64,000 nt of DNA from Bradyrhizobium sp. RP6 (GTDB taxonomy: Bacteria; Pseudomonadota; Alphaproteobacteria; Rhizobiales; Xanthobacteraceae). The notes beneath the pieces are model-generated. The model ran no database searches. It saw only the letters and a list, made by a program, of their open reading frames with translations, and was not told where the DNA came from. The stretch lies in assembly GCF_003837805.1 (NCBI RefSeq), contig NZ_RQIT01000014.1:62001-126000 (forward strand), given 5' to 3'. Numbering within the stretch: position 1 is the stretch's first letter; every line of letters starts with the position of its first letter. Below are positions 28,021-36,214 of the stretch, piece by piece. Position numbers and translations under genes: made by a program.

Positions 28021-28944
28021 GTGTCTCGCATCGCTCCAATGATCGCAGCCTTGTGCCTGCTCCGGGCAACGCTAGCATGCGCCTGGGCAGCCGAATTGCC
28101 TGTGAGCGAAGTCGCACCGGGAATCTTCGTACACTCCGGGACCATCGCCCTGATGACCCGCGAGAACGAAGGTGACATTGCCAATGTCGGCTTCATCGTC
28201 GGCGATGAGGCCGTGGCCGTGATCGACACCGGCGGCAGCCTTCGCGAGGGCGAGGCGCTGCTGGCCGCCGTGCGGGCCCGCACGTCCAAGCCGATCCGCT
28301 ATGTCATCAACACCCACGGCCATCCCGATCATGTCTTCGGCAACGCCGCCTTTGTTGCGGAGGGGGCGAGCTTCGTCGGGCACGGCAAGCTGCCGCAGGC
28401 GCTCGCGGCGCGCGGGCCGTTCTATCTCGACAATTTCCGCCGGATCATGGGCAGCGAGCTGATCGATCCCGTCAAGATCATTGCTCCCGCCCTGCTCGTG
28501 ACCGACACGATGACCCTCGATCTCGGGTCGCGCCGCCTGAGCTTGCGCGTCTGGCCGGCCGGACACAGCGACAGCGACTTGATCGTGTACGACGAGACGA
28601 CCAGGACCCTGTTCGCTGGCGACCTCGTCTTTCTCCGCCACATTCCGGTCATGGACGGCAGCATCCGCGGCTGGCTCGAGACATTGAAGCGGCTTGAGGC
28701 CATCCCGGCGCTACGGGTCGTTCCCGGTCACGGCCCCGTGAGCGACTGGCCCGCGGCGCTGATCGATGAACGGCGCTACCTGTCAACGCTGCTGTCCGAC
28801 GTTCGCACGCTGAACAAGAACGGCGACCCGATCCGAACCGCCGCCGACAAGGCGGCCGCCTCGGAACGGCCGCACTGGCAGCTGTTCGACGATTACAATG
28901 CCCGCAACGCAACTGCAGCATTCTCTGAAATTGAATGGGAGTAG
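28021..28944 (+). CDS. Quinoprotein relay system zinc metallohydrolase
   Basis: A 307-residue exported MBL-fold protein. After a signal peptide (cleavage near CAWAAELP) the zinc motif NTHGHPDHVFG appears, then a His in PAGHSDSDL, Asp in FAGDLVFLRH and His in VPGHGPVSDW. This pattern with a SoxYZ-like carrier next door identifies the SoxH-related hydrolase of the quinoprotein relay (TIGR04559 as I recall). GTG 28021 is used as start; ATG 28039 is possible. Its 3' end lies 45 bases before the carrier gene. It may remove a sulfur adduct from the carrier, by analogy with the Sox system; inference. Confidence 0.87.
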   Translation: MSRIAPMIAALCLLRATLACAWAAELPVSEVAPGIFVHSGTIALMTRENEGDIANVGFIVGDEAVAVIDTGGSLREGEALLAAVRARTSKPIRYVINTHGHPDHVFGNAAFVAEGASFVGHGKLPQALAARGPFYLDNFRRIMGSELIDPVKIIAPALLVTDTMTLDLGSRRLSLRVWPAGHSDSDLIVYDETTRTLFAGDLVFLRHIPVMDGSIRGWLETLKRLEAIPALRVVPGHGPVSDWPAALIDERRYLSTLLSDVRTLNKNGDPIRTAADKAAASERPHWQLFDDYNARNATAAFSEIEWE

Positions 28945-28988
28945 CGGGCGCGCTAGGCTGTTGCCAGCGACTGTTTCGTCCGAGCGGG

Positions 28989-29816
28989 ATGATGACCATG
29001 ACGGAATGCACACGCCGCCTGACACTCACCGCCCTCCTGCTCGGCCTCGCTTTCGCGATGCCGGCGCAGGCGGAAGAGGCCTACGATCCCTGGCCCGGCC
29101 TGGTGCAGGACATTTTCAAGAGCCGTCCGATGAATGACGGCAGCGCCGTCATCGGCATCGAGATGCCGTATCGCGCCGAGGACGCGGCCATCGTGCCGGT
29201 GACCTTGCGCAGCAAGCTGTCGCCCGGCGATGCGCGGCGCATCCGTTCAATCACGCTGGTGATCGACCGCAACCCCGCGCCGATGGCGGCGAAGTTCGAG
29301 CTCGGGCCGGACGCCAATGTCACGGAGATCTCGACGCGCGTGCGCGTCAACAACTACACCGATGTCCACGCGGTCGCCGAGCTCAGCGACGGTCAGCTCT
29401 ATGTCTCCAAGACTTACGTGAAAGCGTCCGGCGGCTGCTCGGCGCCGGCAGGAAAGAATGTCGAGGAGGCCAGGAACCGGCTCGGCCAGATGCGCTACCG
29501 GCAATTCGCGCGCGAGGAGGCACCGGCGAGCCGCGTGCGCGAGGCGCAGATCATGATCGGCCATCCCAACAATTCCGGGCTGCAGATGGACCAGGTGACG
29601 CAGCTCTATATTCCCGCCTTCTTCATCAACCAGTTGAAGCTGACGCAGGACGACAGCCTGGTGCTGTCGATGGACGGCGGCATCTCGATCTCGGAGGATC
29701 CCAATCTGCGCTTCACCTATGTCTCCAACGGGGCCAAGCGTTTCCGCGCCGAGGCGAAAGACACGGACGGGCACGTGTTCCGCAACGAGTGGGATGTGGA
29801 GAAGCCGGGGACGTGA
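28989..29816 (+). CDS. Quinoprotein-associated fused SoxYZ-like carrier
   Basis: A 275-residue exported protein. Signal peptide to about residue 28 (AMPAQAEEA); a SoxY-like half up to about 155 ending in KASGGCSAPAG with Cys150, equivalent to the swinging-arm Cys of SoxY but placed internally rather than at the C-terminus; then a SoxZ-like half (QIMIGHPNNSGLQMDQVTQL ... IPAFFINQLKLTQ). This fusion is the TIGR04557-type carrier (as I recall) found with quinoprotein dehydrogenases. ATG 28989, 28992 or 28998 are possible starts. It works with the hydrolase at 28021; no other sox genes are present, so thiosulfate oxidation is unlikely. Confidence 0.88.
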   Translation: MMTMTECTRRLTLTALLLGLAFAMPAQAEEAYDPWPGLVQDIFKSRPMNDGSAVIGIEMPYRAEDAAIVPVTLRSKLSPGDARRIRSITLVIDRNPAPMAAKFELGPDANVTEISTRVRVNNYTDVHAVAELSDGQLYVSKTYVKASGGCSAPAGKNVEEARNRLGQMRYRQFAREEAPASRVREAQIMIGHPNNSGLQMDQVTQLYIPAFFINQLKLTQDDSLVLSMDGGISISEDPNLRFTYVSNGAKRFRAEAKDTDGHVFRNEWDVEKPGT

Positions 29817-29822
29817 TAGCGA

Positions 29823-29927
29823 GCCGTCATTCCGGGGCGGTCCGCAGGACCGAACTCTGGTGTGCAATCGCGCACCTGAGAATCTCGAGATTCCGGGCTC
29901 GCGCTTGGCGCGCCCCGGAATGACGGC
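29823..29927. repeat. Bradyrhizobial palindromic repeat
   Basis: GCCGTCATTCCGGGGC (29823-29838) is exactly complementary to GCCCCGGAATGACGGC (29912-29927), with internal shorter hairpins (GCGGTCCGCAGGACCG). This is a widespread intergenic element in Bradyrhizobium. It lies between convergent genes and can act as a two-way transcript end. Confidence 0.8.
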
Positions 29928-29933
29928 AGCAAA

Positions 29934-30293
29934 CTAAAAACACCTCACCTCGGCTTCCGCCTGCGCGCGGCGCAGATCGTTCACTGCCGAGTTCGCCTGC
30001 TCAGACGTGCGGAACTGGACGCCGAGATTGCCGCGCACTTGCGACATGCTGAGCGCGGTCTCGGCGGTGACATAGCGCTCGTAGGGCATGATCGAAGCCA
30101 CCACGTCGATCGAGCAGGAACATTGCTCGATCGCAGCCCGCGTCTCGCCGTTGGCCTTCATGCAGCCATAGACGTATTCGGCGCGCGCCGAGGTAGGATA
30201 GTCATTGGCCTCCTCGGCCCGTGCCACGCACGTGGTCGCAGCCAGCATCACACATGCGGCGACAATCGGTCGTAGCTGTCCCGCCAGATTCAT
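29934..30293 (-). CDS. Exported small cysteine-containing protein, unknown
   Basis: A 119-residue protein. GGGAGG is 6 bases before ATG 30293, so I use that rather than ATG 30299. The signal peptide core is IVAACVMLAATTCVARA. The mature part has four Cys (VYGCMK, EQCSCS, VRCF), with C-x-C in the middle but no CxxCH, so it is not a c-type cytochrome. Predicted mostly helical. It lies inside the quinoprotein gene block, convergent with the SoxYZ-like carrier and divergent from the second ABC transporter. Metal binding or thiol exchange is possible; function unknown. Confidence 0.7.
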   Translation of the reverse strand: MNLAGQLRPIVAACVMLAATTCVARAEEANDYPTSARAEYVYGCMKANGETRAAIEQCSCSIDVVASIMPYERYVTAETALSMSQVRGNLGVQFRTSEQANSAVNDLRRAQAEAEVRCF

Positions 30294-30381
30294 GCGCATC
30301 CTCCCGCTGGTTGCGACCAAGGCTATGCTATGCGTATTGTCCTGAAAAGGCACTCTGTCAGAGGAAACGGCTCACAAGGTG

Positions 30382-31380
30382 ATGAGAGCACTTGGTGTGA
30401 CTAGGGTATTTGGTCGAGCATTGGCGCTCGCGACGACGCTGGCGCTGACGTTGGCCGCGCCCGGCCGTGCCGCGGACGCGATCCGCCTTGCGGTGCAGAA
30501 AACCGGAACATTCTCCTGGGAGCTGGCAGCGATCCGCGCGGGCGGTCTCGACAAGGAGGCCGGCCTGTCGCTGGAGGTCACCGAGCTTGCGAGCACCGAG
30601 GCCGGCAAGATCGCGATGCGCGCCGGCAGCGCCGACATCATCCTGTCGGACTGGCTGTGGGTGTCGCGCGAACGCGCGCTCGGCGCCAAGCTCACTTTCT
30701 ATCCCTACTCCAGCGCGCTCGGCGCGGTGATGGTTCCGGCCTCATCGTCGATCAAGTCGCTTGCCGATCTCAGGGGGCGCAAGCTCGCCGTCGCCGGCGG
30801 GCCGATCGACAAGAGCTGGCTGCTGCTCCAGGCGCGGATGAAGCAGGACGGGATCGACCTGAAGTCGGAGGCAACCATCGCCTATGGCGCCCCGCCCCTG
30901 ATCGCCGCGAAGGCGCTCGATGGCGAGATGGAAGCGAGCCTCAACTTCTGGAATTTCTGCGCCCAGCTCGAAGCCAAGGGTTTTCGCCGCCTCGCCGGCA
31001 TCGAGGACATCCTGCCGAAGCTCGGCGCCAAGGGGGCTGTCTCCGCCGTCGGCTATGTCTTCGACGAGAGCTGGGCCGCGGGCCATCGCGACGCCGTGGC
31101 GCGCTTCATCGCGATGACCCGCAAGGCCAAAGAGCTGCTGGCGACCTCGGACGCGGTCTGGGACAAGGTCGCGCCGCTCACCGGCACCAGCGATCCGGCC
31201 GTGCTCAAGACCTACCGCGACCGCTACCGCGACGGCATTCCGCGCCGGAGCATCGACGACGAGGAAAAGGACGCACGCGTGCTCTACCGCGTGCTGGCCG
31301 AGATCGGCGGCCGCGATCTCGTCGGCCCTGCGGCCGAGCTCGATCCCGGCACGTTCTATCACGCAGTCCCCGGAGACTGA
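30382..31380 (+). CDS. ABC transporter substrate-binding protein (NitT/TauT-like)
   Basis: A 332-residue exported protein. Signal peptide (ALALATTLALTLAAPGRAAD) then IRLAVQKTGTFSWELAAIRA and SADIILSDWLWVSRERALG, the pattern of NMT1/SsuA-type binding proteins. A GTG one codon before ATG 30382 is an alternative start. The permease at 31382 and ATPase at 32109 follow with overlap or 1-base spacing, so the importer is complete. Position in the quinoprotein block makes a link to alcohol oxidation likely; ligand unknown (sulfonate, pyrimidine, or a chelate are all possible for this fold). Confidence 0.85.
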   Translation: MRALGVTRVFGRALALATTLALTLAAPGRAADAIRLAVQKTGTFSWELAAIRAGGLDKEAGLSLEVTELASTEAGKIAMRAGSADIILSDWLWVSRERALGAKLTFYPYSSALGAVMVPASSSIKSLADLRGRKLAVAGGPIDKSWLLLQARMKQDGIDLKSEATIAYGAPPLIAAKALDGEMEASLNFWNFCAQLEAKGFRRLAGIEDILPKLGAKGAVSAVGYVFDESWAAGHRDAVARFIAMTRKAKELLATSDAVWDKVAPLTGTSDPAVLKTYRDRYRDGIPRRSIDDEEKDARVLYRVLAEIGGRDLVGPAAELDPGTFYHAVPGD

Positions 31381-31381
31381 G

Positions 31382-32119
31382 GTGCTGCGTCTTCTCTCGT
31401 TCGCCCTGTTTCTAGCAACCTGGTGGACCGCCGCGCTGTTCGTCGGTGGTGCGAAGCTGCCCTCACCGCCGGCCGTGCTCCAGGTGATGATCGCGGAAGC
31501 CTCGTCCGGCGCGCTGTTCCTGCATCTCGGCGCCACGCTGGCACGCGTCACGCTCGCCTTCGTGTTGGCGATGTCGCTCGGCAGCGCGATCGGCTACCTG
31601 ATGGGCCGGGTGAGGCTCGCCGACCGGCTCGGCGATCCCTGGCTGATCCTGCTGCTCAATTTGCCGGCCCTGGTCGTGATCGTACTGGCCTATATCTGGG
31701 CCGGCCTCACCGAGGCCGCCGCGATCGCGGCGATCGCCATCAACAAGCTGCCGACCGCCATCGTGACCTTGCGCGAGGGCGCCCGCGCGCTCGACCGCTC
31801 GCTCGACGAGATGGCGAGCGTGTTCGCGATGCCGCGCTGGCGCGCCTTCCGCCACGTCGTGCTGCCGCAGCTTGCGCCCTATATCGCGGCCTCCGCGCGC
31901 TCCGGGCTGTCGCTGGTGTGGAAGATCGTGCTGGTCGCCGAGCTCCTGGGTCGTCCGAACGGCGTCGGCTTCGAGATCGGCGTCGCCTTCCAGCTGTTCG
32001 ACACGCCGCGACTGCTGGCCTATTCCCTGACCTTCGCCGCCGTCGTGCTCGTCATCGAAACCTTGCTGGTGCAGCCGTTCGAAGCCCGCGCAAACCGATG
32101 GCGGCCCCGTGCGGCTTGA
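31382..32119 (+). CDS. ABC transporter permease (NitT/TauT-like)
   Basis: A 245-residue inner-membrane protein with about six segments and the cytoplasmic EAA-type loop (DEMASVFAMPRWRAFRHVVLPQL). A GTG start at 31382 immediately follows the TGA of the binding-protein gene; no better start is near. It ends 11 bases inside the ATPase gene. Typical SsuC/TauC length. Forms the channel of the transporter whose binding protein is at 30382. Confidence 0.88.
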   Translation: MLRLLSFALFLATWWTAALFVGGAKLPSPPAVLQVMIAEASSGALFLHLGATLARVTLAFVLAMSLGSAIGYLMGRVRLADRLGDPWLILLLNLPALVVIVLAYIWAGLTEAAAIAAIAINKLPTAIVTLREGARALDRSLDEMASVFAMPRWRAFRHVVLPQLAPYIAASARSGLSLVWKIVLVAELLGRPNGVGFEIGVAFQLFDTPRLLAYSLTFAAVVLVIETLLVQPFEARANRWRPRAA

Positions 32120-32849
32120 GGTCGAGATTACAGGCAAGTCCTTCAGGAGTGCTGCGGGCGAAACGCACGAGGTGCTGGCGCCGGTCCAATTCGCGCTTCA
32201 ATCCGGCGAGGTCGGCGTGCTGATCGGCCCGTCCGGCTGCGGCAAGAGCACGATGCTGCGCATCATCCTCGGCTTGGACCACGACTTTGCAGGCCGCGTC
32301 GCGCGACCGCCAGAGGCGCGGATCGGCATGGTGTTCCAGGAGCCGCGCCTGCTGCCATGGCGCTCGGTCGAGCAGAATGTACGGCTTGCGGCACCGGAGG
32401 TTTCCGACGCGAAGCTGTCAGAGCTGTTCCGGATCCTGGAGCTGGAAGCGCATCGCGGCCACTTCCCCGGCGAATTGTCGCTCGGCCTTGCCCGCCGCGT
32501 CGCACTGGCCCGCGCCTTCGCGGTCGAGCCCGATCTCCTGGTGCTCGACGAGCCCCTCGCCTCGCTCGACGACGCGCTCGCGGGCCGCTTGCGCGACGAG
32601 ATCGCAACGCTGGTCGCGAGCCGTCCGGTGATGACGCTGCTCGTCACCCACAGTCTCGACGACGCGATCCGGCTTGGCGACCGGCTGTTCTTCCTGTCGC
32701 CGCGCCCCGCGCGGATTATGCGGGAGGTGCCGATCGCCATCCCGCGCGCCGCGCGCAGCGAGGCCGAGATAGCGGCGATCAGGAGCGAGCTTGCACGGCG
32801 CATCCAGGCGGAACAAGGCGACGTTGACGCCGGGCGGGATGTCTCATAG
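32109..32849 (+). CDS. ABC transporter ATPase with altered signature motif
   Basis: A 246-residue ATPase. Walker A GPSGCGKST, Q-loop VFQEPRLLPW, Walker B LLVLDEPLASLDD and switch His in VTHSLDDA are intact. The signature, normally LSGGMRQRVALARA in this group, reads LSLGLARRVALARA: the two signature Gly positions are Leu and Gly, an unusual change. GTG 32109 starts inside the permease gene, so translation is coupled. Despite the variant it follows a complete operon and has no frameshift, so it is probably functional. Confidence 0.87.
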   Translation: MRLEVEITGKSFRSAAGETHEVLAPVQFALQSGEVGVLIGPSGCGKSTMLRIILGLDHDFAGRVARPPEARIGMVFQEPRLLPWRSVEQNVRLAAPEVSDAKLSELFRILELEAHRGHFPGELSLGLARRVALARAFAVEPDLLVLDEPLASLDDALAGRLRDEIATLVASRPVMTLLVTHSLDDAIRLGDRLFFLSPRPARIMREVPIAIPRAARSEAEIAAIRSELARRIQAEQGDVDAGRDVS

Positions 32850-32897
32850 GCAACCGCGCGAGGCCCGTGCTAAATTAAGCCGCAGCGGAGTCTGCCG

Positions 32898-33692
32898 ATG
32901 AAGCGAAGGATCGCCCTGACGGCACTTGGCCTTGCTTTGCTCGCGACAACGATGCGCGCGCAGGACATGATGCGCGATCTCGATCTGACATCACCCGCCA
33001 TGGTCTCCGCCGAGATGAGCCGGCAGGAGGTCGAGGCCGCGCTGGCCAAAGCGACCCCCGGGGCCCCCGCCGATTTGACCGGCAAGCGGTTATCGGGGCT
33101 CGATCTCAGTGGTCTCGACCTGGCCAACGCAATTCTCCGTGCGGCACGGCTCAACAAGACGAAACTCGCCGGTGCCCGGCTTGATGGGGCGATCCTCGAT
33201 CAGGCGTGGCTGCTGGATGCAGATCTCACGGGCGCGAGCCTGAAGGGCGCCAACTTGTTCGCGTCACAGATGGCACGTGCTCGCCTCGACGGCGCCGATC
33301 TGACTGGTGCGCGCGTCACGGCAGATCTCACCGGCGCGAGCATGGTCGGCACGTCGATCGCGGATGCGCATCTCGGTGCCGACATGCGCAACCAGTCGAT
33401 GGGGCTGATGCGCGCGGTGCTGAGATCCGCAAATCTGGAACGGCTGAACGCGCGCAACGCCGATTTGTCACGCGTCGACCTTGAATTCGCGGTCCTCAGG
33501 GGTGCCGACCTGAGCGGTGCATCGCTGAAGAACGCCCAACTCGGCGGAGCCGACCTGACCGGCGCCATCGTCACCGACACCGATTTCGACGGCGCCGATC
33601 TCGCCTCGGCGAAGCTGATCGCGCCGAACGGCCTTGACCGCGCCAAAAATTTCGACAAGGCAAAGAACCGCGAACGCCTGATCAGGGAATGA
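32898..33692 (+). CDS. Exported pentapeptide-repeat protein
   Basis: A 264-residue protein. A signal peptide (ALTALGLALLATTMRAQD) precedes about 25 tandem A-(D/N)-L-x-x units from residue 55, for example LSGLDLSGLDLANAILRAAR and GADLTGAIVTDTDFDGADLA. These fold into a right-handed square helix. The periplasmic location is inferred from the signal. It follows the ABC ATPase by 48 bases and precedes another exported protein by 26, so an operon is likely. Role unknown; no gyrase-protecting features can be judged. Confidence 0.87.
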   Translation: MKRRIALTALGLALLATTMRAQDMMRDLDLTSPAMVSAEMSRQEVEAALAKATPGAPADLTGKRLSGLDLSGLDLANAILRAARLNKTKLAGARLDGAILDQAWLLDADLTGASLKGANLFASQMARARLDGADLTGARVTADLTGASMVGTSIADAHLGADMRNQSMGLMRAVLRSANLERLNARNADLSRVDLEFAVLRGADLSGASLKNAQLGGADLTGAIVTDTDFDGADLASAKLIAPNGLDRAKNFDKAKNRERLIRE

Positions 33693-33718
33693 CGGCGCGC
33701 CTGTGGGAGGACTGCTTG

Positions 33719-34066
33719 ATGCGTTTGGTTCTGGCATTGATCGCGTTGTTGACGCTTGCCGGCGACGCCGCCGCGCAGGCCAAGGGCAAGGGCGTACGGC
33801 TCTGGAACCTGACGACCGAGACGATCTCCGGTTTCCAGCTCGCGCCGGCCGGCAAGACCGACTGGGGTCCGAACCAGTGCTTGAACGACAAGGACAAGGA
33901 GGTCGACCATGACGAGCGGCTGCGCATTACCGGCATCGAGCCGGGCCGCTATGACGCGAAGGTCAGCTATCCCAATGCGCGGCAGTGCATCGTCCGCGAC
34001 ATCGAGATCAAGGCGGATGCGGTGTTCTCGATCGCCGACAAGGATCTGAAGGACTGCACGAAGTAG
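33719..34066 (+). CDS. Small exported protein, candidate metal-site partner
   Basis: A 115-residue protein with a signal peptide (MRLVLALIALLTLAGDAAA). The mature domain VRLWNLTTETISGFQLAPAG, then KTDWGPNQCLND, IEPGRYDAKVSYPNARQCIV and a final DCTK, is a beta-rich fold seen in many small periplasmic proteins; three Cys are present. The acidic run DKDKEVDHDE could bind cations. Small exported proteins of this kind occur in lanthanide clusters (the lutD/LanD position), but I cannot confirm homology. GGGAGGA precedes ATG 33719. It sits directly after the pentapeptide-repeat gene. Confidence 0.7.
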   Translation: MRLVLALIALLTLAGDAAAQAKGKGVRLWNLTTETISGFQLAPAGKTDWGPNQCLNDKDKEVDHDERLRITGIEPGRYDAKVSYPNARQCIVRDIEIKADAVFSIADKDLKDCTK

Positions 34067-34087
34067 CGCTCGACCGATCCCTGCGCC

Positions 34088-34297
34088 TTATGCCCTGTCG
34101 TTCCGGTGTGGGTATTCGCAGCGCCACCGCACCGCTTGCCACTTCGGATGCTCGCCGACCCATTGCGCGATATAGGGCGGCGCGGCCATCACGCATTGGC
34201 GGGGCGACCCGGAATAGTTGAACACCAGATGCTGCTCCTCGCAGGTCGCAGGCGAGAGCACCGCACACACAGTCACCACCAGGTCAATCGGGTTCAT
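34088..34297 (-). CDS. Small Cys-rich rhizobial hypothetical protein (69 aa)
   Basis: ATG 34297 follows AGAGGATC and opens 69 codons. The protein starts MNPIDLVVTVCAVLSPATCE and has PPYIAQWVGEHPKWQAVRWR near the end with a final Cys; this layout (two early Cys, QCMM/QCVM, AQW..HPKW) is a common small protein in rhizobia that I recognise by pattern only. The short hydrophobic N-terminus may be an uncleaved anchor or signal. Convergent with the 33719 gene. Function unknown. Confidence 0.65.
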   Translation of the reverse strand: MNPIDLVVTVCAVLSPATCEEQHLVFNYSGSPRQCVMAAPPYIAQWVGEHPKWQAVRWRCEYPHRNDRA

Positions 34298-34484
34298 GCC
34301 AGGATCCTCTCGCAAGGGGCGCTGGAGATTAGCACGAAAGATTACGTTGCAAAGGAGGGAGAAGTTTCAGGCGGACGTGAGGAATGGCGACGGGAACCGC
34401 TTCCGCTCCTCGCTGCTCTGGCGAAGCAAACGCCGAATTCTCCAGAGTCATGGCCGTGCTGTCCCCGCCATGACGATCCCGCAG

Positions 34485-35354
34485 CTAGAAGTTGATCCCG
34501 AACACCATCCGGGCCTGGTGCCGCTCGTAATTGACGAGGTCGAGATTGCCGCCCGATCCGGCCGGACGCCCCCAAGCCTGCATGCTCCAGCTCAAGGTCA
34601 GCCGCGAGCGCTCGGATAGCTGAAAATAGGCGGTGGGGCCGACGAACAGGGCCTGGCCTGCGAATTCTCCGAGGCCGATCCCCTCATATTGCCGGAAATA
34701 GCGCAACTCCCCACCGAGCAGCACATTCGGCCGCACGCGCACCAAGCCGGCAAACGCCGCGCCGATCGTTGAGCTCTTTTCGGATACCCCTCCAACCTCG
34801 AAGCGCGCCCATTCCGGCTGATAGATCAGGTTGAGGGCGCCGATGGCGAAGTTCGGGATGAGCTCGCGGTCGAAGGCTAGCGTGAACTCGGTGCCATACA
34901 TTCGCCCTTTCGCGCCGCTGGTCTCGTCAATGCGGTCGCCGTGTAGCTCGGCAGCGATGGTGAGGCCGAACGGCGCGCGGCGGCGATCCAGCAGGCGATA
35001 GCGCAGGTCGAGCGAGGCGCCCTGGAAGTTGAACTGGCGGCGGTCGTCGATATCAGGGACGCCGGTGATGTCGTGCAAGCTGGCAGTGCCGCCGAGTTCG
35101 ATACGAAAATTCGGCAGTGGCACGATCTCGATCTCGACCTCGTGCTCGAGTGCGCGATAAGCCGCCCCGCCTTTGCCGACGCGCCCTGTCGTTTGGGTCT
35201 GGAATTCGCGCTCGCCGACATTGCCGACATCGGTGCCGATCATGAAGCCGAAGATATGCTCGGTATCGAAGCCTTCCTCGGCGCTGCTGCGTGCCGGCGC
35301 CAGCGCCAGCGCGCACCCGATCACCATCCAGAACTTACAGGTTCTTCCGCCCAT
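34485..35354 (-). CDS. Outer-membrane beta-barrel protein
   Basis: A 289-residue protein with an N-terminal signal (MVIGCALALAPARSSAEE) and a mature part of alternating beta strands (FRIELGGTASLHDITG, ASLDLRYRLLDRR, VLLGGELRYFRQYEG) ending HQARMVFGINF; the terminal Phe is the outer-membrane insertion signature. About 10-12 strands are predicted. ATG 35354 gives a Cys near the N-terminus, so lipidation is possible but no clear lipobox is seen. It lies downstream of pqqA on the same strand by 220 bases; a link to PQQ or metal traffic is speculative. Confidence 0.75.
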   Translation of the reverse strand: MGGRTCKFWMVIGCALALAPARSSAEEGFDTEHIFGFMIGTDVGNVGEREFQTQTTGRVGKGGAAYRALEHEVEIEIVPLPNFRIELGGTASLHDITGVPDIDDRRQFNFQGASLDLRYRLLDRRRAPFGLTIAAELHGDRIDETSGAKGRMYGTEFTLAFDRELIPNFAIGALNLIYQPEWARFEVGGVSEKSSTIGAAFAGLVRVRPNVLLGGELRYFRQYEGIGLGEFAGQALFVGPTAYFQLSERSRLTLSWSMQAWGRPAGSGGNLDLVNYERHQARMVFGINF

Positions 35355-35576
35355 CCCGTGCCCCGAAGGCGCGCGCCGCTCTAAACGGCAGCAACGCTCG
35401 CCGAGCATCAGCGTAACACACTGCCGCGGAGCATGGTCGAGATTCTCGTGGGGATTGAAGCCTGCATGTGCGGCTGCGCGTCAATCGCGAGGCACGGAGC
35501 GCCAGGTCGGGGCCGAAACCAACACTGCCGCGGCTTCGACGGCCTTCGCCATCGAACCCGCGGCAGGTCGTCAGTC

Positions 35577-35657
35577 TTACTTGCGCGCAGCGCAGGCGTA
35601 CATGTTGATTTCCATGCCCACCGGCACTTCCACGATCTTCGGAGCTTTCCAAGCCAT
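35577..35657 (-). CDS. pqqA: PqqA, PQQ precursor peptide (26 aa)
   Basis: A 26-codon gene: ATG 35657 preceded by GGGAGA at good spacing, TAA at 35577. The peptide starts MAWKAPKIVEVPVG, then MEINMYACAARK. Glu16 and Tyr20, four residues apart, match the Glu and Tyr joined to make pyrroloquinoline quinone, and the flanking residues fit the PqqA consensus. No pqqB, C, D or E lies beside it, so this is a stand-alone or second precursor gene placed among PQQ dehydrogenases. Its upstream region carries a motif shared with the xoxF promoter region. Confidence 0.9.
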   Translation of the reverse strand: MAWKAPKIVEVPVGMEINMYACAARK

Positions 35658-35798
35658 TCGGGGTCTCCCAAGGTATTGAGCGCGACATCGCGCGGCGCAA
35701 AACGTAGGGCTGCCTCAGGTGCAGTTCAAGCCTCGATTCGACTGCCGAGCGCGTCTGTGTCGATTCTTCGCGGCTGCATTTCTCTCCCGGACAAAGCC

Positions 35799-35815
35799 AC
35801 TTCCCTCTTGGTCAA
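35799..35815. promoter_or_regulatory. Motif upstream of pqqA shared with the xoxF region
   Basis: The 17-base sequence here reads, on the minus strand, TTGACCAAGAGGGAAGT, about 140 bases upstream of the pqqA start. A 14-of-17 match, TTGCCCAAGAGAGAAGC on the minus strand, lies at 43161-43177 between the AraC gene and xoxF. A common regulator of PQQ supply and XoxF is one reading. Only two copies were found by eye. Confidence 0.4.
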
Positions 35816-35875
35816 ACACGACCAGCGAGACAATAACTTGTGCAACGCACCGCGCGTCGAACGACAACGGCGCCG

Positions 35876-36214
35876 TCAGCAGCCCTTGTCGGCCATTTCG
35901 GCATTCGGCTTGGCGCCTTCGGCGCGCTGTGCCGCCGTCGGCTCACTCTGCATTTGCCGCTGCGCATCCTCGGACGAAGCCGGCGTTTCACCGCTCGCCC
36001 GATTCATCGTGCTGGTCGGCGGATGCTGGCTGGTATCGCTCGTCGAGCTGGACGAGTGCGATTGAGCGGAGCCCACGGTGACCGGACCAGAACCAGCATC
36101 CTTGTCGGTTTTGTCGGTGCTGGCGCTTCCGGTGTTGCACGGGCCGGCGATGGCAACGCCGGCGCTCAATGTCAGGATCGCGCAGGCGGTAAGAACGGAA
36201 CGTTTCGTGTTCAT
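35876..36214 (-). CDS. Small exported Ser/Thr-rich protein, unknown
   Basis: A 112-residue protein. GAAGAGGAG is 6 bases before ATG 36214 (ATG 36220 overlaps the site, so I prefer 36214). The signal peptide SVLTACAILTLSAGVAIAGP is followed by a low-complexity hydrophilic chain rich in Ser, Thr, Asp and Lys, with a Cys near the mature start (PCNTGS) and one at the last position (DKGC). The HPPT-STMNRAS stretch resembles small exported proteins common in Bradyrhizobium. It lies between pqqA and the lanmodulin copy 2, all leftward. Function unknown. Confidence 0.7.
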   Translation of the reverse strand: MNTKRSVLTACAILTLSAGVAIAGPCNTGSASTDKTDKDAGSGPVTVGSAQSHSSSSTSDTSQHPPTSTMNRASGETPASSEDAQRQMQSEPTAAQRAEGAKPNAEMADKGC

